Shown: piece after piece, positions 18,072 through 27,013 of the stretch
How positions within the stretch are numbered: the first letter of the stretch is position 1
Layout: every line of letters begins with the position of its first letter
Assembly (NCBI GenBank): GCA_017617525.1
Contig: JAFZWA010000028.1
Location: 62,001 to 126,000, forward strand
Direction: 5' to 3'
DNA from: Clostridiales bacterium
GTDB taxonomy: Bacteria > Bacillota > Clostridia > Saccharofermentanales > Saccharofermentanaceae
DNA length: 64,000 nt
Translations under genes and position numbers: made by a program
Notes under the pieces: generated by a model
Database searches by the model: none
Told to the model about the DNA's origin: nothing
What the model saw: the letters and a program-made list of their open reading frames with translations, nothing else

Positions 18072-21000
18072 ATGATCGATCATTATAACGCTTTCATTTC
18101 ATACAGACATGCGCCGCTGGATATCAAAGTCGCGGAGCACATTCATTCCAAACTCGAACATTTCCATATTCCCGCGAAGATCAGGAAAAAGACAGGCATC
18201 AAGCGCATCCAGCGTATCTTCCGTGATAAAGACGAACTTCCGATCACGAGCGATCTTACCGATACGATCTCTAATGCTCTTTTGAATTCCGACTATCTGA
18301 TCGTTATCTGCTCGAAAAGCACCTGTGAATCCACATGGGTCAAGCGCGAGATCGAGCTGTTTCTGAAATCTCATTCCAGAGACCACATCCTGGCTGTCCT
18401 TGCCGAGGGCGAGCCTTATGAGGTGCTTCCTGAAGAGCTTCTGAAGGAAGAAGTAAAGATCGTTAATCCGGATGGGACCACGTCGACGTTCCTTCGAGAT
18501 AAGGAGCCTTTGTGCTGTGAGTACCGTCAGTCTTTCCGAAAAGCGGATAAGGACGAACTTCCCAGACTGGCCGCGGCTCTGATCGGGTGCTCTTATGATG
18601 AGCTGATGAACAGAAGACGTGCTTATCAGATGCAGAGGATAACGGCCCTTGGTGCTATTCTGGCGACACTGGCTCTCGGCTTCTCCGCTTTCTTGATCTG
18701 GAGCCGGATGAAGATCCAGAAGAACTATCAGGAGTCGCTTCGAAATCAGTCCAAGTATCTGGCATATGAATCAGAAAAACTTCTGTCGGAAGAAAAGCGT
18801 ATTGAAGCGATCCAGCTGGCTCTTGCCGCGCTTCCGTCAGACGGTGATGACCGTCCGATCACATCGGAAGCGATACGCGCTTTAACGGATTCCACCCTTG
18901 CCTACCAGCCGCTTGCCGGAAACAGTATTCACGCTGTGTGGAACTATCAGACATCGACCAGTATCACGTACATGGCACTTTCTCCGGAAAAAGAAACATT
19001 TACCGTTTCTGAATCGACCCAAAAGGTTACTACCTGGGATACGGAGGATCACGAAGTTATTTTTGAAAAACAATTCCCCGGGCAGACGATATACTCTCTT
19101 GATTATATCGAGGAAAACAAACTCTTGATCACTACAAATGAAGCTCTTTATCTGTGCAATATAGATAAGTCCAAAGTGTTATGGGAGTTCTCTTTGCCGA
19201 CGGGAGGAAGCATAGATCTTCAAGGACCGATGATTTCTGAGGATAAGAAATCCATCTTTGTGCCGTCTTCGTTGAATCAGATCTACCATATTACTGCCTC
19301 GGAAGGTACCCTTCTGGAAGAATATGAACTGCCGTATCTCATAGGTGATCAGATCGCGATGTATTACGGCTTTGTTCTTTCTCCGGACGCGACGAAGGTT
19401 GCTTTTAACATGAATTCTACTTTGCCTTCTGTAGGTGTATTTTCCTTTGCGGATCGATCAGCCAAAAGTGCTGCGATCAGCGATCCGGATATCCGTGATC
19501 TGGTGTGGATCGATAACGATACGATCGTTTTTGCGGAATATGATTATTTTTCTTCGGACAATATGTTCCGAAATATGCCGACCATCGTTCAGCCGCATAT
19601 GGATGTCGTAACCTGTGTGGATACGAATACGATGACTGTGAAGTGGTCGAAGGAGTTTTCGTACAATATCTATCTTTCTTTCAGCGAACTGCTAAACCTT
19701 CCGTCCAGAAATGCGGTAGCCTATGCGACCGGTGACGTGATCGAGGTATATTCCGCAGATACCGGCGAAGTTCTCGGTTCGTATATGGTCAATGAGGTCG
19801 TGGTCGATATTGACGACAGTGACGGGGACGGAAACCTGATATTCATCACGCAGTCCGGAGCACTGGGAAATACCGTGGACAGCATAAGCACCAACACTAC
19901 ATCGTTGACCTATGAGCTCGTAAACAACATCAATCATGTGGTGATCGGCGGTGGTATCTACGTAAAACAGGATCTTTCCAATGAGGTGATCTATTACGCT
20001 GCATATGTTTCGGACACTGATTGGAAAGAGATCGACCAGGATGTGGTTTTGACAAATATCGATGACAGATATCTTGATGACGATTATCTCGTTATATCTA
20101 CATTGGTAAATGAGAGTCAGACGACTCGTTTGGTAGCCTATGATGCAAACGAAACGGAACTGATATTTGATGTCGAACTTCCGTCGATCGGATATGCCGA
20201 TTCTCAGATACTTGGAATCTACCAAGATGAACTCTATGTTTCCAGACAATCATCAGATAGCAAATATGTAGTTGACGTGATCTCCATGGAAGATGGAGAA
20301 CAGGTAGATGAGCTCGAACTTGGAGATTTCTATATCGGCCTTTCTAAGATCGCCAGTATGACGGACGGTTACCTGACCTATATTGCGAAAGATAAGGAGA
20401 CGAGGACGGAAAGGCTTGTGATCCGTGATCTTGACTCCGGAAAAGACGAAGATTTCGATATGCCGGACACAACGGCATTCCCGTTAAGAGCTCCCCGATA
20501 CTATCCGGAGTTTAAAGCGATCTATTATTCCACGCAGGAAGGTGACTATATCTTCGACGTGGCAAATGAGGATTACACCGAAATCGACCTTCCGAAGAAC
20601 TGGACAGGTACCAAAGTGATCGAACACGATACCAAAGGAGAGAGGTGGATCCTGACAGACAAAAGCCGTGTTGTCGTCTTCGATTCAAAAGGAAGACAGG
20701 AGATGAAACTTGAGTGCAACGGTCTTTCCGCGATCGGCGCCACTTTCTACAGAGAAGGCAAAAAAGACGAACAGATCCTTGTTGTCTTTGATGACGGTTC
20801 TCTTTACCGATACGATGCCGAGAAAGGACAGTTCCTCGGGAAAACCGAGGTGGAGGCCTACTATAATTCGATGGTCGCTGCTGAGTTTAAGTACTATGAG
20901 GAACAGGGTCTGATTTATATTCAGACAGGTGAGGTCACGGATATCGTGGATACGAACACATGGGTCGAACTGGCAGTCGTATGGAATTCCCTGGGATATC

Positions 21001-21167
21001 ACGCGCCGACAGACCGTTTCATGGCGTTCTCGTATAAGTTCACCAAGGAGATCCATGTCGGATACTTCAAGCACTATACGCTTTCCGATCTTATGGATAA
21101 GGCGTATAAGATCATCGGTCGACTGGAACTGTCAGAAGAACAGAAATCACAGTACGGAATCAGTTAA
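18072..21167 (+). CDS. TIR-domain, single-pass membrane, beta-propeller-like protein
   Basis: 1031 residues. Residues 1-155 are a TIR domain: NAFISYRHAPLDIKVAEHI, FRDKDELPI, YLIVICSKSTCESTWVKREIE, with Glu93 at the position of the catalytic glutamate of NAD-cleaving TIR domains. A membrane helix lies at about 193-215. After it comes a segment, YLAYESEKLLSEEKRIEAIQ, typical of what follows the membrane helix in propeller-bearing NTPases. The remaining 780 residues are beta-rich blades resembling a WD40-like or quinoprotein-like propeller. The role is probably signalling or defence by NAD depletion, with the propeller sensing outside; this is inference. The ribosome binding site AGGAG is 12 bases from the ATG. 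No partner gene is adjacent. The last eight bases overlap the convergent DHH gene. Confidence 0.82.
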   Translation: MIDHYNAFISYRHAPLDIKVAEHIHSKLEHFHIPAKIRKKTGIKRIQRIFRDKDELPITSDLTDTISNALLNSDYLIVICSKSTCESTWVKREIELFLKSHSRDHILAVLAEGEPYEVLPEELLKEEVKIVNPDGTTSTFLRDKEPLCCEYRQSFRKADKDELPRLAAALIGCSYDELMNRRRAYQMQRITALGAILATLALGFSAFLIWSRMKIQKNYQESLRNQSKYLAYESEKLLSEEKRIEAIQLALAALPSDGDDRPITSEAIRALTDSTLAYQPLAGNSIHAVWNYQTSTSITYMALSPEKETFTVSESTQKVTTWDTEDHEVIFEKQFPGQTIYSLDYIEENKLLITTNEALYLCNIDKSKVLWEFSLPTGGSIDLQGPMISEDKKSIFVPSSLNQIYHITASEGTLLEEYELPYLIGDQIAMYYGFVLSPDATKVAFNMNSTLPSVGVFSFADRSAKSAAISDPDIRDLVWIDNDTIVFAEYDYFSSDNMFRNMPTIVQPHMDVVTCVDTNTMTVKWSKEFSYNIYLSFSELLNLPSRNAVAYATGDVIEVYSADTGEVLGSYMVNEVVVDIDDSDGDGNLIFITQSGALGNTVDSISTNTTSLTYELVNNINHVVIGGGIYVKQDLSNEVIYYAAYVSDTDWKEIDQDVVLTNIDDRYLDDDYLVISTLVNESQTTRLVAYDANETELIFDVELPSIGYADSQILGIYQDELYVSRQSSDSKYVVDVISMEDGEQVDELELGDFYIGLSKIASMTDGYLTYIAKDKETRTERLVIRDLDSGKDEDFDMPDTTAFPLRAPRYYPEFKAIYYSTQEGDYIFDVANEDYTEIDLPKNWTGTKVIEHDTKGERWILTDKSRVVVFDSKGRQEMKLECNGLSAIGATFYREGKKDEQILVVFDDGSLYRYDAEKGQFLGKTEVEAYYNSMVAAEFKYYEEQGLIYIQTGEVTDIVDTNTWVELAVVWNSLGYHAPTDRFMAFSYKFTKEIHVGYFKHYTLSDLMDKAYKIIGRLELSEEQKSQYGIS

Positions 21168-22650
21168 CTGATTTCGCCTCCTGATACAAAAGCGGGAACA
21201 GGTGCTTCTTGATGACGTAGATATCGTGCTCGTCTTCGGAACGTACCGCGATGTAGTCTCCGACATTACCGAGATAATACTTTTCCTCATCCCACAAGGT
21301 GAAGAGCTTGACGCTTCTTTCCAACGGCTTGGCATAGATCAGGCCGCCACCGTGGCTGATCATGGCCTGGGCATGCGACATGACGTCGGTCTTTTGACCG
21401 GTTGCCAGGTTCTTGATGCTCGGGGCGTATTCGAATGTCTTTGAATACGGACGATTGAGGGACATATATCTCGCGAAAAGCTTCTCGCGATTTGTCGGAT
21501 AAACTTCGCCTTCGATACCGATCATGAGGTAACTGTCTTCTTCTACGGAAACGACAACGTCGCCTTCGAGAGTACGGATCTCGACCTGCGTCTTCGGCGG
21601 GAAGATATCCGCCAGATGAACAGCGCCGACTTCCTGAGGCCTCTTTTCATAAAGCAGCATATCGGATGTGTCGAGAACCGTATCCTTGGTGTAAAGGATC
21701 GTGAACATATCAAAGTATTCCTGCATGCGTTCCTTAAGAAGAACGGAAGGATCCTTATCCAGCTTCTCAGGACGGAGAGAACCGCCTGCCTTGTACATGT
21801 GTCCGCCGCCACCGCCGACGCCTTCGGCAAGGAAAGCCGCCAGCTCGTTGGCATGGACTTCTTTGGTGCAGGAACGTACGGAGAACTTGACCTCGTATGG
21901 GCTGATATAGTAAGCCAGACATACATCGACTTTATCCGTCTCCAGGGAAAAATCACTGATGACGCCGAGGATGTTCGGATCGCACGGCTCGGATCTTAAG
22001 ATCAGATAGTTGTGGTCTTCATAGAATTCATATTCAAAGATCGTCTTTCCTGTGATCTTTAGTTCGGAAAGAGAGATATTCGCGTTACTCATTTTTGTGA
22101 TCAGGCTTCTCTGAATGATCAGGGAATCGAGCATATCTCGGTCGAGCGGATGAGATACCTCGGAAAGACGGTTGGTGTCAGAGAAGAGACCATAGTAGAG
22201 AGCGGTGGAGAGGTTTCTTTCCTCGGAAAAGTCCAGTCCTTCATTTCGTACCAGATTCCATACGACTGTGGCACAGCTGCCGATATTGCTCTTAACTTCC
22301 GCGTATTCAGGAAGCGTTACGGTTACCTGATGATGATCGATAATGGCAATATTCTGCGCGCGGGTCGTCGTGACATTTCTCTGGCCGTACTGGCAGTCTA
22401 CTGTGATCAGGAGTTCCGGATTCTCATCAAAGTCCGGTTCATATGTGATCGGGATCATAAGCTCGGCGAGCATGATCTTGAGATTGCTTTTCTGGATCTT
22501 ATTATTTCCCCGGTAGATGAAACGTACTTTTTTATTATTCTGAGTGAAGTACCAATGAAGTGCGGCACCGCTTGCGAGCGCATCCGCGTCCGGGTTGTCA
22601 TGACACTGGATCACAATGTCATCGAATTTAAGAAGTTCCGAAAGTCTCAT
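21160..22650 (-). CDS. DHH/DHHA1 phosphoesterase with extra C-terminal domain
   Basis: 496 residues, against about 320 for NrnA-type enzymes. CHDNPDADALASG binds metal near the N-terminus, IDHHQV is the DHH motif, and GGGGGHMYKAGG is the DHHA1 substrate-binding loop. These are intact, so it is probably an active oligoribonuclease, pAp phosphatase or pApA/c-di-AMP-degrading enzyme. The last 160 residues are an added domain ending in GDYIAVRSEDEHDIYVI, which recalls a PGDYG-like fold. AGGAG lies upstream. The stop overlaps the convergent TIR gene by eight bases. A link to the c-di-AMP cyclase at 44.9 kb is inference. Confidence 0.86.
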   Translation of the reverse strand: MRLSELLKFDDIVIQCHDNPDADALASGAALHWYFTQNNKKVRFIYRGNNKIQKSNLKIMLAELMIPITYEPDFDENPELLITVDCQYGQRNVTTTRAQNIAIIDHHQVTVTLPEYAEVKSNIGSCATVVWNLVRNEGLDFSEERNLSTALYYGLFSDTNRLSEVSHPLDRDMLDSLIIQRSLITKMSNANISLSELKITGKTIFEYEFYEDHNYLILRSEPCDPNILGVISDFSLETDKVDVCLAYYISPYEVKFSVRSCTKEVHANELAAFLAEGVGGGGGHMYKAGGSLRPEKLDKDPSVLLKERMQEYFDMFTILYTKDTVLDTSDMLLYEKRPQEVGAVHLADIFPPKTQVEIRTLEGDVVVSVEEDSYLMIGIEGEVYPTNREKLFARYMSLNRPYSKTFEYAPSIKNLATGQKTDVMSHAQAMISHGGGLIYAKPLERSVKLFTLWDEEKYYLGNVGDYIAVRSEDEHDIYVIKKHLFPLLYQEAKSVN

Positions 22651-22739
22651 AGTGTATGCTCCTGTTTCGTCTTTTCCTAACTATTCTACCATTCTATAAA
22701 CATAAATGAAACGTGATAATTTAAGATTAAAAATCGTGC

Positions 22740-22768
22740 TTGACACCATCAAAGTCTATAAGTATAAT
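22740..22768 (+). promoter_or_regulatory. Consensus promoter of tRNA-Leu
   Basis: TTGACA (22740-22745), a 17-base spacer and TATAAT (22763-22768): a perfect sigma-A consensus about 20 bases before the tRNA. Confidence 0.93.
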
Positions 22769-22787
22769 TATTCATGCTTTAAGCCAT

Positions 22788-22870
22788 GCGGCGGTGGCGG
22801 AATTGGCAGACGCGCACGTTTGAGGGGCGTGTGGGCGACCATACGGGTTCAAGTCCCGTTCGCCGCACCA
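22788..22870 (+). tRNA. tRNA-Leu (anticodon GAG)
   Basis: GCGGCGG at the 5' end pairs with TCGCCGC before ACCA. The anticodon stem CACGT/GCGTG closes loop TTGAGGG, giving anticodon GAG for CUC/CUU leucine. The T arm is ACGGG-TTCAAGT-CCCGT and the variable arm is long, as expected for a class II tRNA. The CCA end is encoded. Confidence 0.96.
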
Positions 22871-22871
22871 G

Positions 22872-22900
22872 GACTCGGAAATCATTTCCGAGTCTTTTTT
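22872..22900 (+). terminator. Terminator of tRNA-Leu
   Basis: GACTCGGAAA (22872-22881) pairs perfectly with TTTCCGAGTC (22885-22894) around TCA, then a run of T. Confidence 0.94.
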
Positions 22901-22945
22901 TGTCTTTTTTGCGGAAATGATGTAAGGATAAATTGACTGAATCAA

Positions 22946-22974
22946 TTGAAGTTCCTTATAAAAAGGGATATAAT
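22946..22974 (+). promoter_or_regulatory. Promoter of the lipoprotein gene
   Basis: TTGAAG (22946-22951), a 17-base spacer and TATAAT (22969-22974), about 50 bases before the start codon. Confidence 0.85.
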
Positions 22975-23023
22975 AACTGTCTGTGGAAAAGAAACTGATT
23001 ATTTTTCATAAGGAGGATAAGAA

Positions 23024-24157
23024 ATGAAACTTAATGTTAAGAAAATGGCGTGTGTTGCTCTTTCCTTTTCTATGATCGCTTCTCTGGCTGCCTGCAGCAA
23101 GAAGGACGATAAGAAGAAAGATAGTGACGATGAGGCTACAGGTTGCATCGCTGCTACTGAGACACTCATGGACGCGGTTGTATCCCTCAATTCCAAGAAG
23201 ATCAAGAAGCTGGAAAAAGAGCTTGGCGTAGATGGTGACGCACTCTCTGATCTTGAAACTATCGCTGATGAGGAATTCATCGCGGCAGTTATGGAGAAGG
23301 CTTCTTACGAGATCGATGAGGACAGCCTCAAGGAAAAGAAGAAGACAGCTTCCGTAAATGTAACAGTTTCCATGCCTGATTATGAAGACGCTTACGATGA
23401 GGCCGGCGATGACATCGACGACTTCAAGGATGCTCTTGATTCTCAGAAGGAAAAGAACTACAAGACAGTTGATCTGACTGTTAAGTTTGACGTTGAAGAT
23501 GACGAGTACACACTCTCTAACTTTGATGAGGTTTGTGAAGATCTTTTCAACGATATGCTTATGACACTGCCTGCAGGTCTGATGGTTCATCCGACACAGA
23601 CAGAACCGACAGACACAGAGCCGCCGATCGACACAACTGATGACACACAGCCGACTGATACAGATCCGATCGATACAACACCTGCGACAACTGATGACAC
23701 GACACCTGCTACAACAGCCGGTACACCTGGTTCCCTCAGAAAGGTAACAGGTAAGAAGGTTGAATTCACACAGGACGCGTTCAAGGCAGCTGTTGCTAAC
23801 GCTGACCCGTCTGCTGCAAGTGGCGTAATGTTCTCTAACCAGGCGACTCAGATCCAGGGTTACACAGTAAACACCACAGGTATGGCTATCTCTGACACAG
23901 GTGTTATCTACACATATTATGAGTTCGACAGTGAAGATTCTGCTAAGGCTTACGCAGAAACTTGCATGACAGGTATTGAGACAATCGCTACTTCTTACGA
24001 GAAGGGTGACGGATATAACTTCTGCATGTATATGTACGGCGATATGTCCATCGTTGTTTACCAGTCCGGCGTATCTATGTCCACTGTTCTTGCTTCTGAA
24101 AACACAGAGGAGATCTGCGATCAGGTAAGTTCTTTCGCAGAGGGCATCTTCAAGTAA
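23024..24157 (+). CDS. Secreted lipoprotein of unknown function
   Basis: 377 residues. The N-terminus has a basic start, a hydrophobic core and the lipobox SLAAC, placing lipid-modified Cys24 outside the membrane. Residues 25-180 are acidic and lysine-rich, and helical. Residues about 187-240 are a Thr/Pro/Asp linker, followed by a folded C-terminal domain of about 130 residues (GYTVNTTGMAISDTGVIYTY). I do not recognise either domain. AAGGAGG precedes the ATG. The gene is monocistronic, with its own promoter and terminator. Confidence 0.85.
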   Translation: MKLNVKKMACVALSFSMIASLAACSKKDDKKKDSDDEATGCIAATETLMDAVVSLNSKKIKKLEKELGVDGDALSDLETIADEEFIAAVMEKASYEIDEDSLKEKKKTASVNVTVSMPDYEDAYDEAGDDIDDFKDALDSQKEKNYKTVDLTVKFDVEDDEYTLSNFDEVCEDLFNDMLMTLPAGLMVHPTQTEPTDTEPPIDTTDDTQPTDTDPIDTTPATTDDTTPATTAGTPGSLRKVTGKKVEFTQDAFKAAVANADPSAASGVMFSNQATQIQGYTVNTTGMAISDTGVIYTYYEFDSEDSAKAYAETCMTGIETIATSYEKGDGYNFCMYMYGDMSIVVYQSGVSMSTVLASENTEEICDQVSSFAEGIFK

Positions 24158-24181
24158 TCAGTACAAAAAAGCGATTTAAAG

Positions 24182-24213
24182 AGAGCTGTCTCGTATGAGG
24201 CAGCTCTTTTTGT
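24182..24213 (+). terminator. Rho-independent terminator
   Basis: AGAGCTGTCTC (24182-24192) pairs with GAGGCAGCTCT (24197-24207) with one wobble around GTAT, followed by a T run. Confidence 0.88.
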
Positions 24214-24236
24214 TTATAAAAGATATAAGGTATACT
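24210..24236 (+). promoter_or_regulatory. Probable promoter of the metallo-beta-lactamase-fold gene
   Basis: TTGTTT (24210-24215), a short 15-base spacer and TATACT (24231-24236). It overlaps the T run of the preceding terminator. Confidence 0.45.
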
Positions 24237-24273
24237 GGATTTAGCAATGATTTATCAGATAGGATGATCGTAT

Positions 24274-25056
24274 ATGAAAGTAACCGTTCTTTCGGAAAAC
24301 ACAAGCACCAAGGGACTCGGAACCGAGCATGGCTTGAGCTTATATATCGAGACGAACCGACACAAGATCCTTTTTGATTTCGGAGCGAGTGATCTGTTCT
24401 ATAAAAACGCCGAGGCGCTGGGTATCGATCTCGGACTGGTCGATATCGCTTTTCTATCGCATGGTCATTACGATCACGGCGGCGGGCTGGAACAGTTTCT
24501 GGAGATCAACAAGATCGCCTTTGTGTACATGAATGAACTGGCATTTGAACCTCATTATAACGGCCGAAATGAATACATCGGACTGGATGCTACACTGGAT
24601 GGTCACCCGAGATACATCAAGGTGAGAGGGGATGTCGTTATTGATGATGAACTTTCTTTCGTCACCATCAAGGATCTTAAGAAACCGATCGACACGCACG
24701 GTCAGAAGGTCAAACGCGGTAGAATCCTGGAAAAAGAGAAGTATGAGCACGAGATGTATCTTATGATCCACGACGGATTCAAAGACTATCTGATCTCCGG
24801 CTGCGCGCATAGAGGAATTATCAATCTCGTCTACGCGCTTCGTTTCAGCGCTTTTGTCGGTGGACTCCATACAAAGGGTTATGACGAGGTCTGTGACGAA
24901 GAGATCCTTTTAGATACGGCAAAAGCACTGAAGAACTCCGGTGCCGATTTTTATACATGCCACTGCACGGGAAAAGAACAGTTCCTTTTCCTGAAAAAAG
25001 AGGTCGGGGAGAAAATACATTCCATCTCCTGCGGAGACACAATAGAGATACGATAG
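24274..25056 (+). CDS. Metallo-beta-lactamase-fold hydrolase
   Basis: 260 residues, cytoplasmic. The metal motif SHGHYDHGGGL carries the HxHxDH of the fold. GCAHRGIINLV supplies a further histidine and FYTCHCTGKEQ the final one. The start MKVTVLSENTSTKGLGTEHG and the overall length match the subgroup labelled 7,8-dihydropterin-6-yl-methyl-4-(beta-D-ribofuranosyl)aminobenzene 5'-phosphate synthase-like, whose true role in bacteria is mostly unknown. AGGATG lies upstream. It stands alone, followed by a large inverted repeat at 25081-25172. Confidence 0.87.
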   Translation: MKVTVLSENTSTKGLGTEHGLSLYIETNRHKILFDFGASDLFYKNAEALGIDLGLVDIAFLSHGHYDHGGGLEQFLEINKIAFVYMNELAFEPHYNGRNEYIGLDATLDGHPRYIKVRGDVVIDDELSFVTIKDLKKPIDTHGQKVKRGRILEKEKYEHEMYLMIHDGFKDYLISGCAHRGIINLVYALRFSAFVGGLHTKGYDEVCDEEILLDTAKALKNSGADFYTCHCTGKEQFLFLKKEVGEKIHSISCGDTIEIR

Positions 25057-25080
25057 TTTCCCGCGTTTCAATGAAATAAG

Positions 25081-25172
25081 ATAAAGAAGAGTGTCAAGGG
25101 ATATCCGAAGCGGCGAGTTTTGCTTTAGCAAACTGTCTGAGCCGAAAAGGATATACCCTTGACACTCTTTAT
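25081..25172. repeat. Long nested inverted repeat (structured RNA, terminator or small element)
   Basis: AGAGTGTCAAGGG (25088-25100) pairs perfectly with CCCTTGACACTCT (25156-25168). ATATCC continues the stem with GGATAT (25149-25154) around one bulged base. Inside, CGGC/GCCG (25111-25114, 25141-25144) and AGTTTTGCT/AGCAAACT make further nested stems. The right arm also contains TTGACA at 25159-25164. Too long for an ordinary terminator and with only a weak T run; its nature is unknown. Confidence 0.65.
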
Positions 25173-25202
25173 ACAAATTCATATGGAAACACGCGAAAAC
25201 CC

Positions 25203-25230
25203 TTGCATCTTTATTTTTCTCTGTTATCAT
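25203..25230 (+). promoter_or_regulatory. Promoter of the symporter gene
   Basis: TTGCAT (25203-25208), a 16-base spacer and TATCAT (25225-25230). The 5' leader of about 70 bases has no recognised riboswitch. Confidence 0.6.
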
Positions 25231-25308
25231 GGGAATGTAGTTTTTGCGCCCTTTGAGGCGAAAGTAAATGTAGGGCTGTCAATGTCGGCAGCAGAAGGAT
25301 GGTAGAAT

Positions 25309-26946
25309 ATGGATTCTCTAGATCTCTTGTACGGGATAGTCATTGTCGTATTCTTCGCAATGATTATCGGGGTAGGCTTGTACTCAAGAAAAAACACAAA
25401 AGATGTTTCTTCTTTTGTACTCGGTGGTAGAAAAGTAGGCCCGTGGCTCACAGCTTTCTCTTTTGGTGCTACTTATTTTTCCGCAGTTATTTTCATCGGT
25501 TATGCAGGTAAGTTCGGTTGGGACTTCGGTGTCTCCGCTCTTTGGATCGGTCTTGGCAACGCCTTTATCGGTTCTCTTGCCGCATGGGTCATTCTGGGCA
25601 AACGCTGCCGTATCATGACCAAAACATTAAATACGAACACAATGCCGGACTTTTTCGGTAAGCGTTATAATTCCAAGGCTCTTCGTATCGCCGCGGCGCT
25701 GATCATCTTCGTATTCATGATCCCGTATTCCGCTTCGGTATTTAACGGTCTTTCTTATCTCTTTACATCGGCGCTTCGTCTCGACCGCATCTCTAACGGT
25801 TATGAGATCTGCATCATCGTAATGAGTGTTCTTGCCGCCACATACGTAATCCTCGGCGGTTACATGTCCACAGCGATCAACGACTTTATTCAGGGTATGA
25901 TCATGATCGTCGGAATCACGATGACCATCATCTGCGTTCTGAATTACCATGGCGGTCTGATGTCCTCCATGACTGAACTCTCCAAGATCCCGGCAGCAAA
26001 CGGTTCTTCCTTCCAGGGCGTTTATTCCTCGCTCTTCGGACCTGAGCCGCTCAATCTCCTCGGTGTTGTTATCCTGACATCTCTTGGTACATGGGGTCTT
26101 CCGCAGATGGTTCAGAAGTTCTATTCTATCAAGGACGACAAGTCCGTTCATACAGCTACGGTCGTTTCCACGATCTTTGCTGTCATCATCGCGGGCGGTT
26201 CCTACTTCATGGGTGGTTTCGCGCGTATCTTCATCACAGAAGAGAACATCGATACGATCAAGACCGCTTCCGGCGGACTTAACATGGACAAGATCATGCC
26301 GGTCATCCTCGACCAGGCGATCCCGACACTTCTTATCGCGATCCTCGTTGTACTTGTCCTTTCGGCTTCCATGTCCACACTGACATCGCTGGTTCTTACA
26401 TCCAGCTCCACGATCACACTGGACGTTCTTGCCGATAATGTGATCAAGGATATGACAGAGAAGAAGAAGGTCAGCATCATCCGTCTGCTCCTTGCTTTCT
26501 TCGTACTTGTTTCCATGGTTCTGGCGATTTACTCTTACCGTTCCAACGACGTATACATCACAAAGCTGATGTCTATCTCCTGGGGCGCTATGGCCGGTTC
26601 CTTCCTGGCTCCGTTCCTTTACGGTCTTTTCTGGAAGGGTGTTACAAAAGCAGCTGTATGGGCATCTTTCATCAGTGGTGTCGGCATTACCGTATCCCAC
26701 TTGATCCTCAGCAACGGCGCGCTTTTCGGTCACAACTTCAAGTTCCCGACAGGTCTTCCGATCAATCTCGCATCCCCGATCAACGCAGGTGCTTTTGCCA
26801 TGTTGTTCGGACTTGTTATCGTACCGGTAGTATCCTGGATCTCTCCGAAGCTGGATAAGAAGGTCATCGACGCGGCATTCAAGGATATGCCGAAAGACAT
26901 CCCGGCGAGAATCGACGATATTAAAGCGGATGATATTAAAGCGTAA
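25309..26946 (+). CDS. Sodium:solute symporter (SSS family)
   Basis: 545 residues with about 13 hydrophobic segments. The start is LLYGIVIVVFFAMIIGVGLY, then FVLGGRKVGPWLTAFSFGAT, typical of the SSS family, and NTMPDFFGKRYNSK. The protein sits in the cytoplasmic membrane and couples solute uptake to sodium. Substrate cannot be told; sugars, amino acids and carboxylates are all possible. The C-terminal tail DDIKADDIKA is a short repeat. The ribosome binding site AGAAGGAT precedes the ATG. The iorAB genes downstream hint at amino- or keto-acid uptake, but that is inference. Confidence 0.93.
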   Translation: MDSLDLLYGIVIVVFFAMIIGVGLYSRKNTKDVSSFVLGGRKVGPWLTAFSFGATYFSAVIFIGYAGKFGWDFGVSALWIGLGNAFIGSLAAWVILGKRCRIMTKTLNTNTMPDFFGKRYNSKALRIAAALIIFVFMIPYSASVFNGLSYLFTSALRLDRISNGYEICIIVMSVLAATYVILGGYMSTAINDFIQGMIMIVGITMTIICVLNYHGGLMSSMTELSKIPAANGSSFQGVYSSLFGPEPLNLLGVVILTSLGTWGLPQMVQKFYSIKDDKSVHTATVVSTIFAVIIAGGSYFMGGFARIFITEENIDTIKTASGGLNMDKIMPVILDQAIPTLLIAILVVLVLSASMSTLTSLVLTSSSTITLDVLADNVIKDMTEKKKVSIIRLLLAFFVLVSMVLAIYSYRSNDVYITKLMSISWGAMAGSFLAPFLYGLFWKGVTKAAVWASFISGVGITVSHLILSNGALFGHNFKFPTGLPINLASPINAGAFAMLFGLVIVPVVSWISPKLDKKVIDAAFKDMPKDIPARIDDIKADDIKA

Positions 26947-27013
26947 ATCGTGATACAATAGACGGGTGCTAATTCTAGTGAACACTAACTGAATATAAGT
27001 GAGGTATGAAGAA

